NCBI GenBank assembly: GCA_030617525.1
Contig: JAUWVG010000145.1
Location: 1 to 6,437 of the forward strand
Source: Candidatus Aminicenantota bacterium
GTDB lineage: Bacteria; Acidobacteriota; Aminicenantia; Aminicenantales; Aminicenantaceae
Length of the DNA stretch: 6,437 bases
Direction: 5' to 3'
Position numbers and translations under genes: made by a program. The first letter of the stretch is position 1; every line of letters begins with the position of its first letter. The notes beneath the pieces were generated by a model. That model worked only from the letters and a program-made list of their open reading frames with translations, did not search any database and was not told where the DNA came from. Shown piece by piece: positions 1-6,437 of this stretch.

Positions 1-51
1 TCAATTGAAACTTATCCGGCATTGTGTTAATTTTAATAAGTAGGTGCACAG
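1..51 (+). promoter_or_regulatory. Leader of the first gene, with ribosome binding site
   Basis: No gene can be supported here. AGGTG at 42-46 sits five bases before the ATG at 52 and is a reasonable Shine-Dalgarno sequence that supports this start. A TTGAAA at 5-10 resembles a -35 box and TTTAAT at 32-37 resembles a -10 box, but the 21-base gap between them is too long for a normal sigma-70 promoter, so I do not call one. Two forward frames are open from the left edge until stops at 28-30 and 41-43, so these bases could include the last codons of an upstream gene of the same operon; the stretch is too short to decide. Confidence 0.4.
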
Positions 52-2115
52 ATGAAAAAGACTTTCCTTCTGCACATGATCCTCATTTTTTGTGTCTGCC
101 CCCTCCTCTGCCAGAAGGATAATCTTTCCCGGGAACACAAAGATTGGCTCGATACCGTTTCGCCGATCATCACCAAAACCGAAAGGGACATCTTCCTGAT
201 GCTCAAGCCAGAGGAAAGGACTCGCTTTATCCAAATTTTCTGGAAACAGCGGGACCCCATGCCCGATACCCCTGAAAATGAGTTTTATGAGGAGTATATG
301 AAAAGGGTCATTTTTTCCGATTTCAATTTCGGCCGTCAAAGCTCAAGAAGGGGAATTCAAACAGAGAGAGGGTATTATTATCTCCTTCTGGGTCCTCCTA
401 TCTCAAGGACGATCTACGACACCGTTTCCCAGGTCATCCCTCTGGAGTTATGGCACTACAAAGGGGAGGAGCAATTCGGTCTCCCTCCTTTCTTTTATCT
501 TATTTTTTACCAGCCTCAGGGAATTGGGGAATATCGCCTCTATTATCCAGGTGAGGGGCCCGATAAACTTGTCTCCCCCCAGTATGCGAAGAATGCGCTC
601 AATCGCGAACAAGCCTTCACCATCATAAGAGGGATTTCCGCTGAACTGGCAAATGCTTCGCTCAGCTATCTTCCTGGAGAGGGGCACCGCAACATGGCGA
701 CGATCTCCTCCTCGAATATGATACTATCCAATGTACATTCTCTAGCAGAGAAGAAGTTTCCGGATGCCTATGCACGCACCTATCTCTCCTACAAAGATTA
801 TGTCGAGACAGAGTACTCTCACAATTTCTTCCAGAGTAATTTTTTAATCAAGGTTTTCGACAATTTCAACCAGTCATTTATTCACTGGGCCATTGAGCCG
901 AAGAAGGTGAATTTCGGGTTTTATGAAAACAGATATTATGCTGTCTTCCAAATCATTCTCAAGCTTGAGGATATGTTGGGAAATCCTGTTTTTGAGAAAA
1001 CAGATGATATGACTCTGCGCATCACGCCAGAGCAGTACAAGACACACGAGCGTCAGCTCTTCGCCATTCAGGATGTGCTCCCCATTATTCCGGGGAATTA
1101 CAAGTTGTTTTTTCTTCTCCAGAATAAGACAGCCAAAGATTTTACATCCTTCCAGACCGAAATATTAATTCCGGAAAAGACAAGCGATCCTTATCTCAGT
1201 AACCTCCTTCTCTACCATAACCAGAGGGAACTCACACAAAGCCGCACAAACAGTTTCAAAGCTTTTTCCTTTGGGGGAAGTCAGTTTACAGTCAATACGG
1301 AGAACAATTTCAATATCCAGGAGGATATGGGTATTTACTGCCAGCTCCATAATTTCACTGTAATGGCTGGAACAGGTGGTTCAACCGTTCTTCTTGAAAT
1401 TTTTTCGGTAAATTCAATGTCTCCTGTTTTGAGTCAGAGAAAACCACTGGAGGATATCTTTGATTCAAAGATTGGGGGGATAAACATTAGCCCCATCTCT
1501 CTCAGTCCTCTCGATCCTGGTTACTACCGTGCAGAAGTATCCATCCTGGATGACAGCGGCCAGAAATCCCTCACCGGAAGAGAAAATTTTATCCTCTTAG
1601 CCCGTCCCTATCCTGTGTTACCCTGGGCCTATACCAAACAGTACAGGGCTTTCCCTGAATCCGGTCAGCTCATGACCCTTGCGACGCAGTGTTTCATGAC
1701 CCAAAAATATGAGCAGGCCCATTCCTACCTCGAACAGGCCATGAAGCTGAAAGATGAGCCGTCTACACGGCTTCTCCTGGCCAAAGTGCTGTACGCTTCC
1801 CACAGGTACCAGGATTCTGTGAACATCGTCTCCCCCGTCTACGAGTCTGTGGAGCAGAGAGAATCGGGCAAGCTTCTCGCAGCAAACTATGCGGCTCTTA
1901 AGGAATGGAATACGGCTCTCACCTATCTGGAAAAGCTACTGGCGAAAGCCACAGAGATAAGTGTTTTAAACCTCGCTGCGGAGTGTTACCTTAACCTCGA
2001 TCAACCGGAGAGAGCATTGCCCCTCCTTCGGGAATCTCTGGAACTCAATCCTGCCCAGCCATCCATAAAAGACCTTGAAGAACAAACTCAAAAACAGATA
2101 AAAATTAAGAGTTAG
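52..2115 (+). CDS. Exported GWxTD-domain protein with C-terminal TPR repeats
   Basis: A 687-residue protein of unknown biochemical function, predicted to be exported. Residues 1-20 form a signal peptide (KK, then a hydrophobic stretch ending in LLC); the Leu before Cys20 makes lipidation doubtful. Residues 27-165 match the GWxTD domain family: W32, IIT at 39-41, FIQ at 59-61, FW at 63-64, RDP at 67-69, NEF at 76-78, then the family's name-giving site as GIQTERG at 101-107 followed by LGPP, a Trp at 134 and GIGEYRL at 157-163. Residues about 280-525 are beta-rich, with two Ig-like hairpins carrying PGxY (347-350 and 489-492). Residues 537-668 hold four TPR-like repeats with small residues at 544/577/610/643 and 556/589/622/655, exactly 33 apart. 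The ATG follows an AGGTG ribosome binding site and starts directly with the signal peptide. GWxTD proteins are common in Acidobacteriota and Bacteroidota-related phyla; the TPR fusion suggests a scaffold. Domain identity is strong, role is inference. Confidence 0.95.
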   Translation: MKKTFLLHMILIFCVCPLLCQKDNLSREHKDWLDTVSPIITKTERDIFLMLKPEERTRFIQIFWKQRDPMPDTPENEFYEEYMKRVIFSDFNFGRQSSRRGIQTERGYYYLLLGPPISRTIYDTVSQVIPLELWHYKGEEQFGLPPFFYLIFYQPQGIGEYRLYYPGEGPDKLVSPQYAKNALNREQAFTIIRGISAELANASLSYLPGEGHRNMATISSSNMILSNVHSLAEKKFPDAYARTYLSYKDYVETEYSHNFFQSNFLIKVFDNFNQSFIHWAIEPKKVNFGFYENRYYAVFQIILKLEDMLGNPVFEKTDDMTLRITPEQYKTHERQLFAIQDVLPIIPGNYKLFFLLQNKTAKDFTSFQTEILIPEKTSDPYLSNLLLYHNQRELTQSRTNSFKAFSFGGSQFTVNTENNFNIQEDMGIYCQLHNFTVMAGTGGSTVLLEIFSVNSMSPVLSQRKPLEDIFDSKIGGINISPISLSPLDPGYYRAEVSILDDSGQKSLTGRENFILLARPYPVLPWAYTKQYRAFPESGQLMTLATQCFMTQKYEQAHSYLEQAMKLKDEPSTRLLLAKVLYASHRYQDSVNIVSPVYESVEQRESGKLLAANYAALKEWNTALTYLEKLLAKATEISVLNLAAECYLNLDQPERALPLLRESLELNPAQPSIKDLEEQTQKQIKIKS

Positions 2116-2134
2116 CCAATTCATTGAGGCTAAT
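2111..2134 (+). other. Weak hairpin overlapping the stop codon of gene 1
   Basis: TTAGCC at 2112-2117 and GGCTAA at 2128-2133 are perfect inverted complements around a 10-base loop, extendable by one G-T pair (2111/2134). The left arm includes the TAG stop codon of the preceding gene. There is no run of T after the stem and the stem has only three G-C pairs, so it does not look like an intrinsic terminator. It could slow RNA decay or help RNA processing between the two genes, or be chance. Confidence 0.3.
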
Positions 2135-2191
2135 CAAATCATTTATTGGATCGAACATAAGACAAAGAGAAAGGGTAAGGAGCAAGGCAAA

Positions 2192-3100
2192 ATGAGAAAA
2201 ATTGTTATTTTCCTGCTTTTAATTTGCATCTTGACTGTGTATGGATGGTCACAACACGGAAAGATTATAGGGACCGTTACAGACAAAGAAGGGAATCCTC
2301 AAGAGAAAGTCACGGTGACTATTGTTTCCGTAAAATCCTCTGCAAAAAAAATTGAAGTCCAGACGAATAAGGAGGGAAAATTCTCTCAAATAGGACTCTG
2401 GCCCGATTACTACCATGTGACTTTTAAAAAGTCGGGTTTTATGCCTATCTCCCGAGAAATCCGTGTGCGGATCGCCTCTCCAACCGAAATGGAGATCATT
2501 CTGGACAAAGCTCAGGATATGATGGAGAGGAACTTGTCCGCAGCGGACAAGCTTTTCCTCAAGGGGAATAACCTATACGCGGAACAAAAATACGATGAAG
2601 CCGTCCTTGCTTACAATGAGGCTCTTGAACTCAGTCAATCGCAATGGGGATATTACTTTAACCTTGGCCTGGCTTACAAAAAATCAGAGAAAAAAGAGGA
2701 CGCCATCGCGACATTCCAAAAGGCACTGGAGATGAATCCCGAAAGCTACAGCATAAACAAAGAGCTGGGACAACTCTTAGCTTTAGAGGACAATTACGAA
2801 GACGCCAAAAAGTACTACGCAAAGGCCACAGAAATCAGTGAAGACGACCCGGACGCATTCTATAATCTGGGAGTTTGTCTGACCAACCTGGGTGATCAAG
2901 AAGGAGCATTAGCAGCTTTTCTCAAGACGATCGAGTTCAAAGAGGACTACGCCGATGCGTATTACCAAATAGGCACTCTGTATATCAATCAAAACAATGT
3001 GGAAAAAGCCGTCAATAATTTAGAAAAATTTCTCGAACTTGCTCCTGAACACGAGAAGGCGAATGTGACAAAACAGCTCCTTGATTATCTCAAAAAGTGA
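2192..3100 (+). CDS. Exported carboxypeptidase-regulatory-like / TPR protein
   Basis: A 302-residue predicted exported scaffold protein. Residues 1-20 are a signal peptide (MRK, a long hydrophobic core, then YGWS before Gln21). Residues 23-108 form one beta-sandwich domain of the carboxypeptidase regulatory-like type: GxVxD with a following GNP turn at 27-36, a KEGKF turn near 80, and a DYYHVTFKKSGF strand pair before the final EIIL strand. Residues 119-286 are five TPR motifs in perfect 34-residue register: Gly at 125, 159, 193, 227 and 261, and Ala at 137, 171, 205, 239 and 273. No enzymatic residues are seen, and proteins of this plan normally bind other proteins. The start is set by AAGGAG at 2177-2182, nine bases before the ATG, and by the signal peptide. 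It lies 76 bases after gene 1 and 28 bases before gene 3, both GWxTD proteins, so these are the likely partners. The domain calls are firm; the partners are inferred. Confidence 0.94.
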   Translation: MRKIVIFLLLICILTVYGWSQHGKIIGTVTDKEGNPQEKVTVTIVSVKSSAKKIEVQTNKEGKFSQIGLWPDYYHVTFKKSGFMPISREIRVRIASPTEMEIILDKAQDMMERNLSAADKLFLKGNNLYAEQKYDEAVLAYNEALELSQSQWGYYFNLGLAYKKSEKKEDAIATFQKALEMNPESYSINKELGQLLALEDNYEDAKKYYAKATEISEDDPDAFYNLGVCLTNLGDQEGALAAFLKTIEFKEDYADAYYQIGTLYINQNNVEKAVNNLEKFLELAPEHEKANVTKQLLDYLKK

Positions 3101-3116
3101 CAGACATAAAGAAAAC

Positions 3117-3128
3117 AGGAAAGGAAAA
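3117..3128 (+). promoter_or_regulatory. Ribosome binding site that fixes the start of gene 3
   Basis: AGGA at 3117-3120 lies eight bases before the ATG at 3129 (a second GGA lies closer, at 3123-3125). The same frame is open further upstream to a TTG at 3081, but that start would overlap gene 2 by 20 bases and put 16 charged residues before the signal peptide. The ATG at 3129 is therefore the preferred start. Confidence 0.75.
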
Positions 3129-4505
3129 ATGAAGAAAAAGCCTATTGTTTTTATTCTTGCACTTGTGTGTCTCTTGGTTATTCCCGGTTCAGCAAAAAAG
3201 GAGGATTTTTCGAAAAATTGGATTAAAGGTGTTGAGCTTATTATTACCGATACCGAAAAAACTGAGTTCGAAAAACTGAAAAAGGATAAGGAAAGAGAAG
3301 CATTTATCCAGCTCTTCTGGGCAAAAAGAGATCCAACCCCTCGAACAGAACACAATGAGTTCAAAGAAGAGCATTACCGACGTTTGGAGTATGTCGAAGA
3401 GAATTTTATTTATGGTTACAACAAGGGAGTCCAAACCGACCAAGGGAAGGTATATGTTCGTCTCGGCAATCCGTTAAAGGTGTTCCACCAAGGTGCGAAC
3501 ACTGAAGTATGGGTTTACCCCACACCCTCCTGGATCGAATATCCAAAAGAAACCTTCAATCTCGTGTTTGGCAATGATGGCACTGGATTTGTTTTAGACC
3601 GCACGAGAACGGAAGCAAGGCTTATTCAAGCATTGTATTCTTTCCCCGAGGCAGTTTTGCTCTATCCGGATATAACCGCTGTTCCTGAGTATAAACAAAT
3701 CAAGGCCTTTTCTCCTGATTCCTTCGAAGGGAAACTTATCCAGCAGGTGGAATCTTTAGGAGAGAATGTCATTCAGATTCCTTTTGAACACAGAGTCCTC
3801 TTCACAAAAGCAGAGAATTTGAGCAGCTACCTCACTTTCCTCTTCAAGATCGAACCTCAAACGAAGATTCCCGATAAGCTGACTATCTTCGGCCGGTTGA
3901 AATCAGAGACCTATTCCATGGATTTTCGCAGAGAAAAAGAGCTCACAACGGAAAATGATTATATTTTTTCACAAGTGGGAATGCCCGTTCTACCCGGAGA
4001 ATACGAGCTCTTTATCGGGCTCAGCACCAAAGATGAAAAAACCTATTCTCTAAAAAAAGGAAAAATACGTATCCCCAATTTCTGGACGAGGGGATTTGCG
4101 ATCTCCTCTCTGATTGCTTCGCCAGAAGTCAAGGCAAGAGAATCATTCAGGGAGAAAGAGTTCAATATTTTCTCAGTGGGCAGTTACTCTCTGTCTCCGC
4201 GTTTTAGCCAGGAATACACAAAAGAGCAGGCTTTGAACATCTTCTACTACATTTATAACTTTGTCATCGATTCTGACCAGAATTGTTCGCTTCTTGTAGA
4301 ATTCGAAATTCATTTTGGAGAACAGGTGTTCAAACTCAATCCTCAAAAAGTCCAGAAAAAATTGGAGGGCGCCATGCTTCTGGAAGGAACACAAATTCCT
4401 CTGGCAGCCCTTCCTGAGTCGGGAGAATATACCTTTGTGATAAAAATAACCGACGAAGTCACCAACAATTCAGCCAGTCAGAGAATGACTTTCACTGTGC
4501 TCTAA
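3129..4505 (+). CDS. Exported GWxTD-domain protein (short form, no TPR)
   Basis: A 458-residue predicted exported protein, a distant relative of the product of gene 1. Residues 1-22 are a signal peptide (KKK, hydrophobic core, cleavage likely after PGSA). The GWxTD core follows: W31, IIT at 38-40, FIQ at 59-61, FW at 63-64, RDP at 67-69, NEF at 76-78, GVQTDQG at 100-106, then LGNP and W128. The conserved block sits at the same residue numbers (59-78) as in gene 1. Residues about 215-458 are beta-rich, with two PGEY/SGEY hairpins at 289-292 and 431-434, and the chain ends at the last predicted strand. There is no TPR array. Function is unknown for the family; no catalytic residues are apparent. 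It lies 28 bases after the TPR gene and its TAA stop shares a base with a minigene start (TAATG) just before the VWFA gene, which suggests cotranslation with its neighbours. Confidence 0.95.
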   Translation: MKKKPIVFILALVCLLVIPGSAKKEDFSKNWIKGVELIITDTEKTEFEKLKKDKEREAFIQLFWAKRDPTPRTEHNEFKEEHYRRLEYVEENFIYGYNKGVQTDQGKVYVRLGNPLKVFHQGANTEVWVYPTPSWIEYPKETFNLVFGNDGTGFVLDRTRTEARLIQALYSFPEAVLLYPDITAVPEYKQIKAFSPDSFEGKLIQQVESLGENVIQIPFEHRVLFTKAENLSSYLTFLFKIEPQTKIPDKLTIFGRLKSETYSMDFRREKELTTENDYIFSQVGMPVLPGEYELFIGLSTKDEKTYSLKKGKIRIPNFWTRGFAISSLIASPEVKARESFREKEFNIFSVGSYSLSPRFSQEYTKEQALNIFYYIYNFVIDSDQNCSLLVEFEIHFGEQVFKLNPQKVQKKLEGAMLLEGTQIPLAALPESGEYTFVIKITDEVTNNSASQRMTFTVL

Positions 4506-4522
4506 TGTCCGTGACTCTGTAA
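4505..4522 (+). other. Possible five-codon coupling minigene
   Basis: An ATG at 4505-4507 shares its A with the TAA stop of gene 3 (TAATG) and reads Met-Ser-Val-Thr-Leu to a TAA at 4520-4522, four bases before the ATG of the VWFA gene. The VWFA start has no purine-rich Shine-Dalgarno sequence upstream. Ribosomes ending gene 3 could restart here, terminate, and restart again at 4527. The arrangement is seen in the sequence; that it is translated is a guess, and so short an ORF can arise by chance. Confidence 0.25.
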
Positions 4523-4526
4523 CATC

Positions 4527-6437
4527 ATGAGAAAAATATATACACGCATTTTCCTTTCTTTTCTACTCACTTCCTGTGTTCTCTTCGCAGTCAACGACCG
4601 GGTTAAGTCGTCTCAGGCTGAAGAACATGAGGTCATAGTACGGTTGGTCTTAGTGGATGTTGTGGCCACAGATAAAGAAGGAAATTTTATCTCAGATCTT
4701 AAAAAAGAGGACTTTGAAGTCTATGAGAATGGAAAGAGAATGCCGATAAATTCTTTTGAGCTCATCTTGTTTGAAAAAGAAAACGTTCTCGAAGAAGAAA
4801 AACAAATCTCAAAATCCGGTCAAAGATTTGTGAGGAAAAAACGTTTTATCGTCATCTTTGATTCTATAAACACCATAAAAAGAATGATCGACCGCAATAA
4901 ACTATCGATACTGGAAAATCTAATTTCCTTGATTGAACAAGGGCGGGAAATCATGGTCTTTGAATTGAGCGAAAAGGAGGGGATGAAAATCCTTCAACCC
5001 TTCACATCCGAAGAGAGACTCATTGCCCAGGCTGTTGACAAGGCTTCGGGAAGCATCTGGGTTGAAAAATCAGCGGACGCTCTGTCTGTACCGAGTATAC
5101 TCTCCCAAGCTGATCCAGGTCTTGAAGCAAGAGGAGCCGGATTTGATCTCGGAAAATTCCAGAAGACTCAGCAACACATGTACGAGTTTCAATCACGCAA
5201 TAGGTTCGCAAAATCGATCAATAGCTTCCTCGCTGTCATGAATGTTATCAAAGACTATCCAGGAAGAAAGTCTGTACTCCTTATCAGTGGGGGATTTCCG
5301 GCTCTGTCATTCGAGCGAATTTATGCAGGCGATGGCATTGAGTCTACCCTCCCAATGGCACAGGTCTCAGCGGCCAAGATTTTGGACCCCTTCAAAGTAC
5401 TCCAAAAAACAAAGAGCAGGGATGGGGACCAAATCTTAAATGACCTGATCCAGTTTGCCAACAGTCACAACATTACCTTTTACACCATGGATCCGGATAA
5501 TTATCTGAGATATGTGCTCCCAGATATTGCATATGACAATTTCCCGAGAAAAATGCACAGCCTGGACTCAACTGTAGTTGACAATATCGCAGAGATAAAG
5601 AAAAACGAACAATCCAACTTAAAGTATATCGCAAAAGATACAGGAGGGACTTACCTTCTCGGAGAGAAAAAGTTTGATAATTTCAAGAAAGTTGTGAGCA
5701 GAGATTTGGGGAATTATTATGAATTGAGCTATTCCCCCAAAAAAAAGAAAGCGGACGGTAAATACCACAAAATCACTGTCAAGGCTAAAAGACCCGGAAT
5801 TGACATAAGTTTTCGCAAAGGATACTTTGATTACACAGATGCGCAAAAGGAGTCACTCCTCTTTGCTTCAGCCGCTTATAATCCATCCATATTTAAAGAA
5901 ATTCCCTTTGAGGCCAGAGCAAACACCTTTGTCAAAGGCAAAGATAAATATATCCTCTGGTTCAACGTGGCTCTTCCCATGAAAAAAATCATCACCGAAG
6001 ATTCTGATTGGGGCAAGTCAAAGATTTTAAAATTAGGGATTTGGATCGATGAAACCGGCGGGGGAAGCTCATTGAAAAGCGAAATGGCCATCCCCATCGT
6101 CCTGACGCCGAATTTGCTCGAAAGGCTAAAAAGAGTTCAATTTTTCGGGTTCAACTGTAGCTCAGATGAGGTGAAGCTCAAGAAAAATAAGTACAAACTG
6201 ATTTTTGCTCTTTATGATGAAGCAGAATCCAAGATTGGGACTGTGGAACAGGATTTGGTAATTCCGAATGTTTTAGCTCTGTCTGAATCTCAAGTATTAA
6301 CTGCAGTTTTTGGAAACTTGGTACAATCCTCAAAAGGAGGCCACTTTAAACTATCAAAAAAGGATGGATCGCTTCAGTTGAAGGGACACAAATTCTATCC
6401 TATGGGATCGAACATGTTCAGACCAAGAAAGGATATC
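4527..6437 (+). CDS. Exported VWFA-related protein, acidobacterial type (3' end outside window)
   Basis: The frame is open from the ATG at 4527 to the last base of the window, 637 codons without a stop, so the protein is cut at its C-terminus by the window edge. The N-terminus (MRK, hydrophobic 8-14, then LTSC at 14-17) reads as a signal peptide and fits a lipobox, so Cys17 may be lipidated; cleavage after VLFA at 18-21 is the alternative. Residues 36-80 carry the segment typical of TIGR03436-like proteins: RLVLVDVVATDKEGNF, then DLKKEDFEVYENGK. The von Willebrand A fold runs about 105-385: FDSINT at 111-116 at the metal-site position, VLLISGGF at 250-257, TFYTMDP at 317-323 and DTGGTYL at 371-377. 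The family's closing block follows (YYELSYSP at 397-404, then HKITVK and FRKGYF at 429-434). Residues 435-637 look like a further beta-rich region of unknown type. The metal-site motif is degenerate (Ile114, Thr116 instead of two Ser). It presumably mediates adhesion or protein assembly outside the cytoplasm. Confidence 0.93.
   Translation, partial: MRKIYTRIFLSFLLTSCVLFAVNDRVKSSQAEEHEVIVRLVLVDVVATDKEGNFISDLKKEDFEVYENGKRMPINSFELILFEKENVLEEEKQISKSGQRFVRKKRFIVIFDSINTIKRMIDRNKLSILENLISLIEQGREIMVFELSEKEGMKILQPFTSEERLIAQAVDKASGSIWVEKSADALSVPSILSQADPGLEARGAGFDLGKFQKTQQHMYEFQSRNRFAKSINSFLAVMNVIKDYPGRKSVLLISGGFPALSFERIYAGDGIESTLPMAQVSAAKILDPFKVLQKTKSRDGDQILNDLIQFANSHNITFYTMDPDNYLRYVLPDIAYDNFPRKMHSLDSTVVDNIAEIKKNEQSNLKYIAKDTGGTYLLGEKKFDNFKKVVSRDLGNYYELSYSPKKKKADGKYHKITVKAKRPGIDISFRKGYFDYTDAQKESLLFASAAYNPSIFKEIPFEARANTFVKGKDKYILWFNVALPMKKIITEDSDWGKSKILKLGIWIDETGGGSSLKSEMAIPIVLTPNLLERLKRVQFFGFNCSSDEVKLKKNKYKLIFALYDEAESKIGTVEQDLVIPNVLALSESQVLTAVFGNLVQSSKGGHFKLSKKDGSLQLKGHKFYPMGSNMFRPRKDI

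Noticed and set aside
5..37. Sigma-70 promoter with TTGAAA and TTTAAT
   Set aside because: The spacing of 21 bases is outside the usual 16-18, and the alternative -10 boxes match poorly.
1..339. Reverse-strand ORF of 112 codons opposite the start of gene 1
   Set aside because: It lies antisense to the signal peptide and the conserved GWxTD core of gene 1, shows no recognisable domain, and runs to the window edge; it is a shadow of the coding strand.
3081..3128. Longer version of gene 3 starting at a TTG inside the end of gene 2
   Set aside because: It would add 16 charged residues before an otherwise clean signal peptide and overlap gene 2; the ATG at 3129 has a ribosome binding site.
5023..5439. 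Two back-to-back + strand ORFs of 72 and 65 codons inside the VWFA gene
   Set aside because: They are in a different frame from a gene whose frame carries clear VWFA family motifs throughout, and their translations show no domain.
5734..5747. C5-A8-G run in the VWFA gene as a phase-variation or slippage site
   Set aside because: A frameshift in either direction would soon hit a stop, but a similar A8 run occurs in gene 2 at 2344-2351 and A-rich Lys codons are frequent here, so it fits ordinary composition.
1..6437. CRISPR arrays, transposon ends, tRNA or rRNA genes
   Set aside because: No regularly spaced direct repeats, transposase motifs, terminal inverted repeats or structural-RNA signatures were seen; almost all of the window is protein-coding.

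Overview
The window is a tightly packed block of four genes, all on the + strand, every one predicted to be exported: a GWxTD-domain protein with a C-terminal TPR array (52-2115), a carboxypeptidase-regulatory-like/TPR protein (2192-3100), a second, shorter GWxTD-domain protein (3129-4505), and a VWFA-related protein that is still open at the right edge (4527-6437, 637 codons seen). Gaps between genes are 76, 28 and 21 bases. I see no convincing terminator or internal promoter, so the four are probably one operon that continues to the right and perhaps to the left.

The organism is most likely a member of the Acidobacteriota in the broad sense, and the moderate, slightly AT-leaning composition with Lys/Glu/Ile-rich proteins would fit Candidatus Aminicenantes or a similar uncultured lineage better than a high-GC acidobacterium. 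The argument rests on the pairing of GWxTD proteins with a VWFA protein of the acidobacterial type (TIGR03436-like), which is typical of that group. This is an inference from gene content, not from a marker gene; no rRNA or tRNA is present.

Region by region: bases 1-51 hold only a leader with a ribosome binding site. Gene 1 is signal peptide, GWxTD core, two beta-sandwich-like modules and four TPR-like repeats of exactly 33 residues. A weak hairpin overlaps its stop codon. Gene 2 is signal peptide, one beta-sandwich domain and five TPRs of exactly 34 residues. Gene 3 repeats the gene 1 plan without the TPRs. Gene 4 begins without a Shine-Dalgarno sequence, just behind a five-codon minigene that overlaps the gene 3 stop.

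Taken together the genes look like an extracytoplasmic protein-interaction module: two distantly related GWxTD proteins, TPR scaffolds (one fused, one separate) and a VWFA protein. None contains recognisable enzyme active-site residues. No biochemical function is established for GWxTD proteins to my knowledge, so the role of the module (envelope assembly, secretion support or surface adhesion) remains open.
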